Assembly: GCF_002017875.1 (NCBI RefSeq)
Contig: NZ_MUFV01000001.1
Coordinates: 2,692,501-2,756,500, forward strand
DNA length: 64,000 nt
Source: Deinococcus sp. LM3
Lineage (GTDB): Bacteria; Deinococcota; Deinococci; Deinococcales; Deinococcaceae
Direction: 5' to 3'
Positions 28,775 through 43,361 of this stretch are shown here, piece after piece. Below the pieces are notes generated by a model that did not search any database, was not told the DNA's origin, and was given only the letters and a program-made list of their open reading frames with translations. Position 1 is the stretch's first letter. Each line of letters opens with the position of its first letter. Position numbers and translations under genes: made by a program.

Positions 28775-30112
28775 GATCATCCGGTGCAGGCGGTCGGCGG
28801 CCACCAGCAGCACGTCCCACACGCCACTGAACGGCGGGGCGTACGCGAGGTCCGCGTCGAACAGGTCCTGCGCCGTGCCCCGCTGACCCAGCAGGGCCGC
28901 GACCACGTCCACCCGTTTCACGCTCAGGTGGTTGTGCCCGACTAGTTGCGCGCCCAGCAGCCGGCCTGTGCCTTTCTCGCCGGTCAGGCGCACGTGAATG
29001 GGTTTCGAACTGTCGTGGTAGCCGGCGTGGTCGGTGCTGGTCACATCCACGCTCACGGCGTCCAGCCCCAGCTCCTGCGCCTCGGTCTGCGTGAGGCCGG
29101 TGCGGGCCACGCCCAGCTCGAACGTCCTGAAGATGCCGGTTCCGACCACGCCGGGAAAGCGGGCGTCCCCGCCGGCCATGTTCACGCCCGCCACGCGGCC
29201 CATGCGGTTGGCGGGCAGGCCCAGCGGAATGTGCACGCGGCGGCGCGTGACGCGGTGCAGGCTCTCGGTGTTGTCCCCGGCCGAGTAGACGCCCGGCACG
29301 TTCGTCTCCTGCCGGGCGTTCACGGCGACCGCGCCGGTCTTCCCGAGCCGCACCCCGGCGGCGCGCGCCAGATCCACGTTCGGCTTCACGCCCACCGCCA
29401 CGACGACCAGATCGGCCCGCACCAGCCCGGCGTCCGTCTGCACGCCCGTCACGCGCCCGCTGCCGGTCAGGCCCTGCACGGTCACGCCGCAGCGGACATC
29501 CACGCCGCCGCGTTCCAGTTCGGCGCGCACCTGCCCCTGCAACTGCGGGTCCAGCATCCGCCCCGCCACCTCCGGGCCGCGCTCCAGCAGCACCACGCTC
29601 AGACCCCGCGCCCGCAACGCCTCGGCCAGTTCCAGCCCGATGTACCCGCCGCCCACGATGCACGCCCGACGAGCACCCCGCACGCTCGCCGCCAGTGCCT
29701 CGCCGTCCGGAATGTCCCGCAGGACATGCACGCCCTCCAGGTCCGTGTGCGCCCAGTCCGGCCGGACTGGGGAGACCCCGGTCGCCAGCAGCAGCCGGTC
29801 GAACGGTTCGCTGACCGTGCGGCCCGACTCCCGGTCCAGGACCGTCACCGTGCCGGCCCGCGCGTCCACGCCCGTCACCTCGTGCCGCACCCGCACGCCG
29901 ATCCCGCGCGCCCGCATCTGCCCCGGCGTCCGGGCGATCAGATCCCCGAACGAGTCGACCTCGCCGCCGATCACGTACGGCAGGCCGCACGCGCCGTAAC
30001 TCACGTACTCCCCCCGCTCGAACACCACGACCTGCGCCTGCGGATTGAACCGCTGCGCGCGGCTCGCGGCACTCATCCCGGCAGCCACGCCTCCCACCAC
30101 TACGATCCTCAT
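28772..30112 (-). CDS. FAD-dependent CoA-disulfide reductase-like oxidoreductase
   Basis: 446 residues. FAD motif IVVVGGVAAGMSAASRAQR at the N-terminus, EYVSYGACGLPYVIGG with the single redox cysteine of CoA-disulfide reductases and NADH oxidases, NAD-binding ACIVGGGYIGLELAEALRA, and GVYSAGDNTE before the FAD-binding C-terminus. The last ~110 residues are the dimerisation domain. It could reduce CoA or bacillithiol disulfides, or persulfides. No rhodanese domain is fused. TACGCT (30119-30124) six bases before the ATG suggests leaderless mRNA. Confidence 0.85.
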   Translation of the reverse strand: MRIVVVGGVAAGMSAASRAQRFNPQAQVVVFERGEYVSYGACGLPYVIGGEVDSFGDLIARTPGQMRARGIGVRVRHEVTGVDARAGTVTVLDRESGRTVSEPFDRLLLATGVSPVRPDWAHTDLEGVHVLRDIPDGEALAASVRGARRACIVGGGYIGLELAEALRARGLSVVLLERGPEVAGRMLDPQLQGQVRAELERGGVDVRCGVTVQGLTGSGRVTGVQTDAGLVRADLVVVAVGVKPNVDLARAAGVRLGKTGAVAVNARQETNVPGVYSAGDNTESLHRVTRRRVHIPLGLPANRMGRVAGVNMAGGDARFPGVVGTGIFRTFELGVARTGLTQTEAQELGLDAVSVDVTSTDHAGYHDSSKPIHVRLTGEKGTGRLLGAQLVGHNHLSVKRVDVVAALLGQRGTAQDLFDADLAYAPPFSGVWDVLLVAADRLHRMI

Positions 30113-30171
30113 GCCCGTAGCGTAGTCGCGCGGGCGGCGCACGACCTACCGGCGGCCTTCATGTGGGCGCA

Positions 30172-30275
30172 ACGGGAACCCGTTTCTCTCCTTCTCGCAT
30201 CCGCTCGGATTGAATAGGTTTTGCAACCCATTCAATCGGAGTCCGTATGACATCCCTCGTCCGGAGTCCGTATCA
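30172..30275 (-). repeat. TNA palindromic element, copy 8 (truncated) plus an extra end
   Basis: Only the half with hairpin A and its bridge remains (30172-30250), ending CGGAGTCCGTATGA. Ten bases on, a second end CCGGAGTCCGTATCA (30261-30275) occurs alone. The final TCA (30273-30275) is the stop codon of the minus-strand nudC gene. It looks like the wreck of two overlapping insertions or of a copy plus deletion. Confidence 0.75.
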
Positions 30276-31093
30276 GGGGTTCAGTGCCTGCTGCGCGGCC
30301 TGGTCGATCAGGGCGCGGGCGATGCTGAAGCGGGGCGGCAGGGTGGGTAGCGCCGTGACCGGGAAGAAGCGGGCGTCCTCGATCTCGCCGGGTTGCGGGA
30401 TGATCTCGCCGCTCCCGTAGCGGGCGGTGAAGCCGATCATCAGGGAGTGCGGGAACGGCCACGGCTGACTGAAGGCGTAGTGCAGGTCCGTGACGGTCAC
30501 CCCGAGTTCCTCGGCGATCTCGCGGTGCGCGGCGGCCTCCAGCGTCTCGCTGGGTTCCACGAATCCGGCGATGGCGGAGTACATGCCGGGCGGGAAGTTC
30601 GGGCCGCGCGCCAGCAGCAGTTCGGTGTCCGGGCCGTGCCCGCGCGTGATGAGGACCATCGCGACCGGCGCGACCCTCGGGTACGCGGTCAGGCCGCAGT
30701 TCGGGCAGAGGCGGGAGCGTTCGTGCGCGCTGTCCTGCATCGGGGTCGCGCAGCGTCCGCAGTAGCGGTGAGTGCGGTGAAAGTCCAGGATCTGCGAGGC
30801 GTACCCGGCCACGCCCATCAGCGTGTCGCCCAGCGTCCCGAACGCCGCGCGGACCGGGACGCTCACGTACCCGTCGGGCAGGTCGCCGTCCAGCGCCGCC
30901 GTGAACATGGTCCGGCCGTCCAGGCTGCCCAGGCCGCTCGTGTCGGTCACGGGAAAGGGCGCGGCGGGGCCGGTGGGCAACGCCTGCTGCGCGGTCAGGA
31001 TCAGGCGGTGCCTGTCGAACACGAACCACACGCTGTCCGGGCCGGGCGCGGCGTGCGGGTCACGCCGGAAGGCGTCCGGGAGGCTGGTGGCGT

Positions 31094-31097
<4 letters not shown>
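30273..31097 (-). CDS. nudC: NAD(+) diphosphatase / NAD-capped RNA decapping enzyme NudC
   Basis: 274 residues. It has the zinc ribbon (YCGRCATPM, CPNCGLTAYPR), the Nudix box (GFVEPSETLEAAAHREIAEE plus LGV) and the NudC-specific SQPWPFPHSLMIGF. It cleaves NADH/NAD+ and removes NAD caps from RNA. The GTG at 31097 overlaps the TGA of the VWA gene (GTGA), so it is coupled to that gene. The stop lies at the edge of a truncated TNA element. Confidence 0.93.
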
Positions 31098-32233
<1,136 letters not shown>

Positions 32234-32245
32234 GGGGCTCCCGGT

Positions 32246-32316
32246 GTTGAAAGTTGAAGGTTGATAGTTGATAGAGAACTGCCGTTTCCATCAACTGTCA
32301 ACCATCGACCATCAAC
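32246..32316. repeat. Inverted heptamer array (GTTGATG/CATCAAC), copy A
   Basis: Left arm units GTTGAAA, GTTGAAG, GTTGATA, GTTGATA face right arm units CATCAAC, GTCAACC, CATCAAC around a short centre (GAACTGCCGTTTC). It fills the gap between the moxR stop and the VWA start and would fold as an imperfect hairpin in the operon mRNA. Confidence 0.75.
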
Positions 32317-32321
32317 CCCCA

Positions 32322-33347
32322 TCACATCCCCTCCGTGAGCTCCAGCGTTCCCTGCACCAGCGTGGCGAGGCGTTCGTCGCGGCCGACGAGTTCGGCGAGG
32401 TCTGCGAGTTGCCCGATGGCCTGGAATTTGCTGACCAGGGTCGCCACGTACAGTTGCAGCCATTCGGGTCCGGCGTTGTCGGCCAGCCACGTGAAGGCGT
32501 GGTAGGCCTCGTCGGCGCTCTTCGCGCGGGCGGCGAGGCCCACGACGGCGGCGTAGCGGACGCTGGGTTCGTCCGGCAGGCGCAGTCCGGCGCCGCGTCC
32601 CTCCAGGACGGTGCCGAGGTCCGGTAGTTGCTCGTACAGGCGCACGAAGGCGCTGAATTCCGCTCCGGCGGCGTCCCCGATGGCGGGCGTGGCGTCCAGT
32701 CCGGCGCGGTGCAGGCGGGCGGCCATCTCCCAGGCGCGCGGGCTGGGCCACGCGGGCTGCTGCGGGTCGAGGCGCCACAGCAGTTCGGGCCGGAAGGTCA
32801 GGAACGCGATGACGTGCTCGTGCAGGCCGCGCGCCAGGGCGTACGCGCGCCACGAGTCGAAGTCCGGGCGGACCGTCAGGTGCAGGAAGCGGTTGGCGAG
32901 GGGGGCGGGCATGTCGAACACGCTGGCGCGGTCCTCCTTGCGGTTCCCGGCGGCCCACACGAACCACCCGTCGGGCAGCACGTAACTGCCGACCCGGCGG
33001 TCGAGGATGAGTTGCTGGGCCATGCCCTGCATGGTGGGGGGGGCCATGTTCACCTCGTCGAGGAACAGCACGCCCTGCCCGCCGCGCGGCAGGAATTCCG
33101 GCGGGTACCAGCGGGACACGCCGCCGCCCTGCCCGTCGGCCTCGGGAACAGGCAGGCCGCGCAGGTCGGTGGGGGCCAGCTGCGAGAGCCGGACGTCCAC
33201 GAAGTCCAGGCCGTGCCTCTGCGCGACCTGCGCCACGACGCTGCTTTTGCCGACGCCGGGGGGGCCCCAGATCATGGTGGAGAGTTTCAGGTCGCCGGTC
33301 ACGAGGGCGCTGAGGTACGTCTGAAGTTCGTTCGCAGTGAGGCTCAC
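32322..33347 (-). CDS. MoxR-family AAA+ ATPase
   Basis: 341 residues. Walker A WGPPGVGKSSVVAQVA (residues ~27-42), Walker B GVLFLDEVNMAPPTMQ, sensor region VWAAGNRKEDRASVFD and arginine-finger stretch PLANRFLHLTV. MoxR ATPases work with VWA proteins to activate or assemble target enzymes. It is the first gene of a likely operon with the DUF2201/VWA gene and nudC. TAGCGT (33354-33359) six bases before the GTG start suggests leaderless mRNA. Confidence 0.88.
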   Translation of the reverse strand: MSLTANELQTYLSALVTGDLKLSTMIWGPPGVGKSSVVAQVAQRHGLDFVDVRLSQLAPTDLRGLPVPEADGQGGGVSRWYPPEFLPRGGQGVLFLDEVNMAPPTMQGMAQQLILDRRVGSYVLPDGWFVWAAGNRKEDRASVFDMPAPLANRFLHLTVRPDFDSWRAYALARGLHEHVIAFLTFRPELLWRLDPQQPAWPSPRAWEMAARLHRAGLDATPAIGDAAGAEFSAFVRLYEQLPDLGTVLEGRGAGLRLPDEPSVRYAAVVGLAARAKSADEAYHAFTWLADNAGPEWLQLYVATLVSKFQAIGQLADLAELVGRDERLATLVQGTLELTEGM

Positions 33348-33446
33348 GGGTTCACGCTACCGCACCGCGCCGCCCGGAACGGTGGGAGCGGTGCCGGGCG
33401 GGCCTTGAATGTTCGGGGTGGGGTCGGTGGTACGGCCGCCCCGGCC

Positions 33447-33487
33447 GGGGGAGGGCCGCTGGGGGGCGCGCGGGCGGGTGGGGGGGG
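33447..33487 (+). promoter_or_regulatory. G-quadruplex motif upstream of the Fe-S oxidoreductase
   Basis: On the plus strand G-runs of 5, 3, 6, 3, 3 and 8 are separated by loops of 1, 5, 5, 1 and 1 bases, which exceeds the G3+N1-7 rule. It lies between the divergent moxR start and the TATACT box at 33524. G-quadruplexes are reported to tune repair-gene promoters in D. radiodurans; here the role is inferred. Confidence 0.55.
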
Positions 33488-33523
33488 TATGGTGAGGGTG
33501 ATTCCCTGATGCCCGGCATCCCC

Positions 33524-33529
33524 TATACT
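33524..33529 (+). promoter_or_regulatory. -10 box of the Fe-S oxidoreductase gene
   Basis: TATACT lies 66 bases before the TTG start; a CATACT at 33536 is a close alternative. No strong -35 match is visible, and the G-rich block ends about 35 bases upstream. Confidence 0.4.
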
Positions 33530-33594
33530 TTCCGCATACTTTGACTCGGTACAAGTTTTCGCCCGTCTCGTTTCCTGCCTGAAGGAGTTGCCCC

Positions 33595-36873
<3,279 letters not shown>

Positions 36874-36904
36874 CAGCGGCCTCTGCGGAGGCCCTGAAAG
36901 GAGG

Positions 36905-36940
36905 AAGGGCGCGCCGGAACACTGTGTTCGGCGCGCCTTT
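36905..36940 (+). terminator. Intrinsic terminator after the Fe-S gene
   Basis: GGCGCGCCG (36908-36916) pairs with CGGCGCGCC (36929-36937) and is followed by TTT; outer AAG/CTT pairs extend it. It lies 35 bases after the stop. Confidence 0.8.
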
Positions 36941-37021
36941 CCCGGTGCGCTTCGTGCCGGGTGGGGGTGGCACGGGGGAGATGCTGGGCAAAACGATTGT
37001 GTGTCACGCTAGTATCAGGGA

Positions 37022-37867
37022 ATGACCATTGCAATTGTCACGGATTCCACGAGTGACCTGAACGCTGCGCTGTGTGCGCAGTCGGGAGTGACCAGTGTGC
37101 CCCTGTACGTGCTGTTCGACGGCAAGATGCACAAAGACGGCCTGGAAATCACGCCCAGCGACCTGTTCGCGGGCCTGAAGGCGGGCAAGAAGACGCCCAG
37201 CACCAGCCAGCCCAGCCCGGCCGAGTTCGCGGCCGTGTACACCGAGGCGCTGAAAACGGCCGACGAGGTGCTGAGCATCCACATCAGCGGGCAGATGTCC
37301 GGCACCATCGGCAGCGCCCGCCTCGCCGCGCAGGATTTCGGCGGGAAGGTCACGGTCCTGGACAGCCGCTCGGTGACCATGGGCCTGGGCCTGCGCGTGC
37401 TGCGCGCCACCCAGATGGCCCGCGAGGGGCACAGCGTCGCGCAGATCGTGGAGGTGCTCGAGCGTGTCGCCAAACGGGCGGACATCCGGTTCACGGTGGA
37501 CACCCTGGATTTCCTGCGGATCAACGGGCGCATCGGGGGCGCGCAGGCGCTGCTGGGCGGCCTGCTGAACATCAAGCCCATCCTGACCGTCCGTGAGGGG
37601 CGCGTGGAGTCCGGCGGGCGCGTGCGCGGCCACAAGAAGGCCATGCAGGACATCGTCGATCACGTCCGCAAGTACGCCGAGCAGAACGGCGGGGCGCGCG
37701 TGGCGTTCCTGGCGACGCCCGGCGGCGAGGCGTACCGGCAGGAAGTGCGCGACGGTCTGAGCGGCGTGACCCTGGAAGACATGGGCGATCACGTGATCGG
37801 CGCCGTGGTCGCCACGCACGCCGGACCCGGCACGGTCGGCGTGGTGCTGGAGCCCCTGACCGCCTGA
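37022..37867 (+). CDS. DegV family fatty-acid-binding protein
   Basis: 281 residues, normal DegV length. VTDSTSDLNAALCAQSGVTS at the N-terminus, FAGLKAGKKTPSTSQPSPAE, then LSIHISGQMSGTIGSARLAA are the family's lipid-head-group contacts. DegV/FakB proteins carry fatty acids to the FakA kinase for phospholipid synthesis. TAGTAT (37010-37015) six bases before the ATG marks a leaderless promoter. The TGA is followed directly by the ATG of the beta-lactamase-like gene. Confidence 0.9.
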   Translation: MTIAIVTDSTSDLNAALCAQSGVTSVPLYVLFDGKMHKDGLEITPSDLFAGLKAGKKTPSTSQPSPAEFAAVYTEALKTADEVLSIHISGQMSGTIGSARLAAQDFGGKVTVLDSRSVTMGLGLRVLRATQMAREGHSVAQIVEVLERVAKRADIRFTVDTLDFLRINGRIGGAQALLGGLLNIKPILTVREGRVESGGRVRGHKKAMQDIVDHVRKYAEQNGGARVAFLATPGGEAYRQEVRDGLSGVTLEDMGDHVIGAVVATHAGPGTVGVVLEPLTA

Positions 37868-39034
37868 ATGGCGCGGCCTTTCAGCTGCCCGGAGGTCGGG
37901 CGGGGGTGGCTGGCGGCGCTGGCCCTCCTCCTGACCGGCTGTCAGCCGGACGGAGCGCAGACCGGCGAGCGTGTCGTGCTGCGGCAGATCGAGCCGCCGC
38001 AGGTGCAGGTGCAGCGCACGGGGGCCGACCGGGACGGGCAGGGGTGCCTGAGCGGCGCGCCGCTGGTGCCCAAGGCCCCGTCGCCGCCCCTGCCGCTCAG
38101 CGGCACCCTGGGCCTGTGGGTGGCCGAGGTGGACCCCGTGACCCTGGAACCGCTGCGGGCGGTCGGCACGAACCCGGAAAGTGTCTTTCCGCTGGCCAGC
38201 ACGTACAAGCAGGCGGTGCTGTGGGCGACCCTGCGGGCCTTCGACGCCGGCACCCTGAGTCCCACCGAGCGGTTCGACGTGACGCGCGACAACCAGAGCC
38301 TCGGCTCGTACCCCTTCGACGGGTCGAACGTGCGGACCCTCACGGACCGCATGATCCGGCACAGCGACAACACCGCCACGGACATCCTGCACCGCCGCGT
38401 GGGCTTGCAGGCCGTGCAGGACATCGCCGACGACCTGGGCCTGTGCCGCACGCGCCTGATCCTGCCCACCCGTGACTGGTGGGTGGCGCAGGCGGGCCTG
38501 TCGCCCACGTTCAACGGCACGACCCGCTGGGCCGGCGCGCGCGGCGAGGAGCGGCTGCGGCTGGCCACCCTGATCCACGCGGACGCCCGCCGCTACCGCG
38601 CCGATTACCTCCAGAACCGGCTGAACACGTACTTCGACCACCGCTACGACCCGGCCCTGGACCTGCGCACGCACAACATCAGCACCCCGTACGAGTTCGG
38701 GACGCTGGTCGCGCACGAGTTCCTGCGCAGCGGCCTGTCGCCCCGCGCGCAGCGGTGGCAGCGCGAGGTCATGGCGACCGGGTTCGGGAAGGGCGCCCTG
38801 AACGTCACGCACCGTCAGGGGGTGCAGGCGTTCGGCGGGAAGGGCGGCAACGGCTGGCGGCTCCTGACGTACAGCGGCTACCTGCACACCCGCGACGACC
38901 GGCACGTCGTGTACGTGTTCATGCAGCGCGGCGCGGCGCAGACGTACACCATGCCGAACACCCGCCGCGCCTTCGCGTGGATCAACGCGGCGGTGGACGT
39001 GGTGCTGGCGGCGCAGACCGCTGCGGCCCCCTGA
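37868..39034 (+). CDS. Class A beta-lactamase-like serine hydrolase, lipoprotein
   Basis: 388 residues. The N-terminus ends in a lipobox (ALLLTGCQ, Cys near 25), so it is probably membrane-anchored outside. Catalytic motifs: STYK (SxxK), HSDN (SxN) and GGKGGN (KTG-like box). An Ala/Pro linker precedes the ~290-residue domain. It may be a true beta-lactamase, a carboxypeptidase, or a cell-wall esterase; the Glu166 region is not clear enough to decide. The ATG directly follows the degV stop, so the two are co-transcribed. Confidence 0.8.
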   Translation: MARPFSCPEVGRGWLAALALLLTGCQPDGAQTGERVVLRQIEPPQVQVQRTGADRDGQGCLSGAPLVPKAPSPPLPLSGTLGLWVAEVDPVTLEPLRAVGTNPESVFPLASTYKQAVLWATLRAFDAGTLSPTERFDVTRDNQSLGSYPFDGSNVRTLTDRMIRHSDNTATDILHRRVGLQAVQDIADDLGLCRTRLILPTRDWWVAQAGLSPTFNGTTRWAGARGEERLRLATLIHADARRYRADYLQNRLNTYFDHRYDPALDLRTHNISTPYEFGTLVAHEFLRSGLSPRAQRWQREVMATGFGKGALNVTHRQGVQAFGGKGGNGWRLLTYSGYLHTRDDRHVVYVFMQRGAAQTYTMPNTRRAFAWINAAVDVVLAAQTAAAP

Positions 39035-39065
39035 ACCGGGGTGGCCCGCAGCGGCCGGTCGGCGC

Positions 39066-40073
39066 TCAGGCCGGGCCGTTCACCCGCTGCAACTCGGCGG
39101 CGATGGCCGCGTCGAGCTGCGCCATGACCTCTGCGAACGGCGCGGCGACGCTCGCCCCGGCAGCCGGGACGTGCCCGCCGCCGCCGAGCGCCACGGCGAC
39201 GTTCTGCGCGCTGATGCCCGCGCGTGAGCGCATGGACAGTTTCACGCGGTCGCCGTAGTCCTTGACCATCACGGCCAGTTGTGTGCCCTCGGCGCTGCGC
39301 AGCAGGCCCACGTAGGATTCCACGTCCTCCCACGCGGCCCCGGCGCGGTCCAGCATCGCCTGGTCCACGCGGGCCAGCACGACCCGTCCGCCGTGCAGGA
39401 ACTGCATGGTGCCCAGCACCTCGCGCAGCAGGTGGTAGTACGTGGGCGGGTTCTGGCCCAGCTGGTCGTTCAGCCAGCCCAGACGGGCGCCGTGGGCGCG
39501 CAGACGCGCGGCGCACTCGAAGGTGCCGGGCGTGACGCTGTCGAAGCGGAAGCTGCCGGTGTCGGTGTTCAGGCCCAGCATCAGCGGCGTGGCGAACGCC
39601 TCGGTCCAGGTGACGCCCAGTTCGTCCAGCAGGTCCGCGATCATCATGGCCGTCGCGGGCCGCGCGGGGTCCACGACGAGGGCCGTGGCGCGCCGCGCGT
39701 TCGTGCCGTGGTGATCCACGTTCACGACCGGGCCGCCAAAGCCGTCCAGGGTCACGCCCGCCACGCGCGCGGGGTCGTTGTTGTCCACGTCCAGCACTGC
39801 GACCAGCGCGCCGTCCGGCAGGGCGCCGAGCGGGCCGCTCAGTTCGCCCGTCTCCGGCAGGAACGACAGGTAGCGCGGGACGGTCATGGGGGCGGTCACG
39901 TCGCGGCCCAGCGAGCGCAGGGCGCGCGTGAGGCCCAGCACGCTGCCCAGCGCGTCGCCGTCCGGGTTCTCGTGCGACACGACCACGATGGGGCCGGTGT
40001 GGTCCAGCAGCGTGCGGGCAACCTGCCGGAGGTCGCGGGTGTAGTCGGGGCTGGCAGCATTCTGAGCGGTCAT
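39066..40073 (-). CDS. nrnA: DHH/DHHA1 phosphoesterase, NrnA-like
   Basis: 335 residues. DHH motifs: VVVSHENPDGDALGSVLGLT, VLDVDNNDPARV, VNVDHHGTNARRAT (the DHH) and LNTDTGSFRFDS; the C-terminal DHHA1 domain has GGGGHVPAAGAS. Such enzymes degrade nano-RNA (2-5 nt) and dephosphorylate pAp. TATAGT (40081-40086) seven bases before the ATG is a clean leaderless promoter and fixes the start; the frame runs far upstream but only as an antisense shadow of the next gene. Confidence 0.9.
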   Translation of the reverse strand: MTAQNAASPDYTRDLRQVARTLLDHTGPIVVVSHENPDGDALGSVLGLTRALRSLGRDVTAPMTVPRYLSFLPETGELSGPLGALPDGALVAVLDVDNNDPARVAGVTLDGFGGPVVNVDHHGTNARRATALVVDPARPATAMMIADLLDELGVTWTEAFATPLMLGLNTDTGSFRFDSVTPGTFECAARLRAHGARLGWLNDQLGQNPPTYYHLLREVLGTMQFLHGGRVVLARVDQAMLDRAGAAWEDVESYVGLLRSAEGTQLAVMVKDYGDRVKLSMRSRAGISAQNVAVALGGGGHVPAAGASVAAPFAEVMAQLDAAIAAELQRVNGPA

Positions 40074-40190
40074 CCCGTCCACTATAGGCAGCGGCCGGGT
40101 GAGGATGCCCCCCCACCCCCCACCGGCGCGACCCGCGCTGGCAACGCACCCCGGCTGACAACGTGACCGGCGCACAGTATCCTGCTGCGT

Positions 40191-40898
40191 GTGCTCCGCT
40201 GTCTGAACCTGGCTGCCCTGACCGACGAGGAACTGCAACTCCTGGTCGGTGAGGACCGCGCCGTGGGCCTGCTCCCCGAGATCAGCCGCGCCCGCCTGGA
40301 CGGACGCGCGGTGGCCGGCCCGCCCGTGCATGAACACCTGACCTTCGAACGGCTCGAGGAACGCGCCTGGGGCAGCACCCCGGAACAGGCCCGCAGCCTG
40401 GGTTCCCTGCACGCCGCCATGCTGGCCCAGGGCGCCGAGTTCCACGGCACGTTCTACCTGCCGGTCATCAGCGAGGTCCGGCACCTGCGCGCCTACACCC
40501 TGGAGCCCGACACGACCGCCGCGCTGCGCTGGAGCGAGACGCCGGAGTCCGCCCGGACGGGCCGCGCGTACCTGCAACTCATGACCTGGCTGCGCGACCG
40601 GGCCAGTGGCGTGGCGTGCGTCCGGACGACCGGGTCGCCCACCCTGTCCTCCCCGTCCCTGAGTGAGGAGATCGACCAGCACCACCACCCGGACGCCAGC
40701 CCGGCCGAACTGCTGGCCCTGCACCGGGGGTACGTGCTACGGCACGGGCGCGGGCAGAAGCTTGGAGTAGATGCCGACTGGACCCGCGCGTGGCAGGCGT
40801 CGCACGCCCTGAACCTGAACGCCTGGGTGCGGCGCGGCCTGCTGATCGACGCGCCCGTCTGCGCGCCCGACCCGGCCCCGCGCCCCGCCACTTCCTAA
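40191..40898 (+). CDS. Hypothetical protein, 235 residues
   Basis: Soluble, no motif I recognise. It starts with a GTG and has an HHHPDASPAELLALH segment and many charged and aromatic residues; the C-terminus is Pro/Ala-rich. It is divergent from nrnA with 117 bases between the starts and is followed by the HAD gene on the same strand. Probably real because composition and codon use match neighbours. Function unknown. Confidence 0.5.
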   Translation: MLRCLNLAALTDEELQLLVGEDRAVGLLPEISRARLDGRAVAGPPVHEHLTFERLEERAWGSTPEQARSLGSLHAAMLAQGAEFHGTFYLPVISEVRHLRAYTLEPDTTAALRWSETPESARTGRAYLQLMTWLRDRASGVACVRTTGSPTLSSPSLSEEIDQHHHPDASPAELLALHRGYVLRHGRGQKLGVDADWTRAWQASHALNLNAWVRRGLLIDAPVCAPDPAPRPATS

Positions 40899-40977
40899 AA
40901 GCTGTCCGTCCGAAGCGGGGCAGTCCGTCTGAACAGAGGCGCGTGCCCGGCCCCCCGCGTGCGCGAGAATCGCTGCC

Positions 40978-41604
40978 ATGAAGGATCAAGTTCCGCCTAC
41001 CCTCCCGCACCGTCACGTCGCCTTCGATTGGGGCGGCGTGTTCACCATCGGCACCTTCGACGGCCGCAGCACCCAGAACGTCGCGGACCGCAGCGGCGTG
41101 CCGGTCGAGCGGGTGCGCGACAGTTATTTCCGGCACGTGCGGCAGCTGGAGGTCGGTGCCTGGACACTGGCGCAGTTCTGGACGGTCCTGCAGGAAGAGG
41201 CCGGGATTCCCATGCCGTACGAGGATTTCGAGGAACTGTACCTGGGCAGCATCGTGGACAACCCCGCCATGTACGCCACGCTGGCCGCGCTGCCCGGAGA
41301 CGTACGTGTGGGCCTGCTGAGCAACAACTACCCGGTCGTCAGCGACCACCTGCGCCGCGACCCCCGCTTCGCACGCTTTTATCGGCCGGTGTTCAGCAAC
41401 GAGCTGGGGCACAAGAAACCCTCGCCGGAATCCTTCGCGGCGCTGGAGCAGGCCATGGGCGTCCCGGCCGCGCAGGTGGCCTTCGTGGACGACGTGCAGG
41501 AGAACATCGACGCGGCCAACGCCGCCGGGTTCCACGGCATCCTCTACCACCATGATCACCACGCGGCGTTCGAGGCGGCCCTGGCGGAGTGGCTGCGCGG
41601 CTGA
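40978..41604 (+). CDS. HAD-family hydrolase, YihX-like
   Basis: 208 residues of HAD subfamily IA. Motif I HVAFDWGGVFTIG (nucleophile Asp in FDWGGV, as in YihX-type phosphatases), motif II VGLLSNNYP, motif III ELGHKKPSPESFAAL and motif IV VAFVDDVQENIDAANAAGF. The likely reaction is sugar-phosphate or other phosphomonoester hydrolysis; substrate unknown. A terminator hairpin follows 19 bases after the stop. Confidence 0.88.
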   Translation: MKDQVPPTLPHRHVAFDWGGVFTIGTFDGRSTQNVADRSGVPVERVRDSYFRHVRQLEVGAWTLAQFWTVLQEEAGIPMPYEDFEELYLGSIVDNPAMYATLAALPGDVRVGLLSNNYPVVSDHLRRDPRFARFYRPVFSNELGHKKPSPESFAALEQAMGVPAAQVAFVDDVQENIDAANAAGFHGILYHHDHHAAFEAALAEWLRG

Positions 41605-41622
41605 GCCGATCAGGGTCGCAGG

Positions 41623-41652
41623 AGGGGCGTCCGGTGCCGGCCGGGCGCCCCT
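41623..41652 (+). terminator. Terminator after the HAD gene
   Basis: AGGGGCG (41623-41629) pairs with CGCCCCT (41646-41652) with further CCGG/CCGG pairing inside, followed by TTTCC. Confidence 0.75.
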
Positions 41653-41722
41653 TTCCTGTCGGCCTCCTTCGTTGGGTTTGAAGGCGTGTGGGGCGGTCAG
41701 CCGTGTGGAGTGAGACGCGAGG

Positions 41723-41770
41723 TGGTGTACCTGAGCCGGTGGTGTACTTCGTTAGACGGTCAGTACACCA
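41723..41770. promoter_or_regulatory. Three TGGTGTAC half-sites upstream of aceA
   Basis: TGGTGTAC occurs at 41723-41730 and 41740-41747, and inverted GTACACCA at 41763-41770. The first two are 17 bases apart. The last two form an inverted pair with a 15-base gap. They lie 138-185 bases before the aceA start and are good candidates for a regulator of glyoxylate-shunt expression. No protein can be named. Confidence 0.45.
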
Positions 41771-41907
41771 CCCCCCGGCCGGACAGGCGCGGAGCACAAT
41801 GCCCTTACCGAAAGGCACCGCCCGCACCGGGCACACCGCGAACCCCCGAACCACCACGCCCCGCACCGGGCGCGGCCGCATCCCCTCACACCCCACGGAG
41901 GACCACC

Positions 41908-43215
<1,308 letters not shown>

Positions 43216-43262
43216 ACGCCTGACCAGCCACCGCAGCGTGCGCGCTGCGCCATGACCGCCCA

Positions 43263-43299
43263 GCAGGGGGAGACGCCGAATTCCGGTTTCTCCCCCTGC
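43263..43299. terminator. Bidirectional hairpin after aceA
   Basis: GCAGGGGGAGA (43263-43273) pairs perfectly with TCTCCCCCTGC (43289-43299). It lies between aceA and the convergent small secreted protein gene and can end both transcripts. Confidence 0.75.
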
Positions 43300-43361
43300 G
43301 GCGTGTGCCTCCCACCGGTCGGTGACGTCATGCAAGGCAGCCGGTCAGAGGAGGGGGACGG

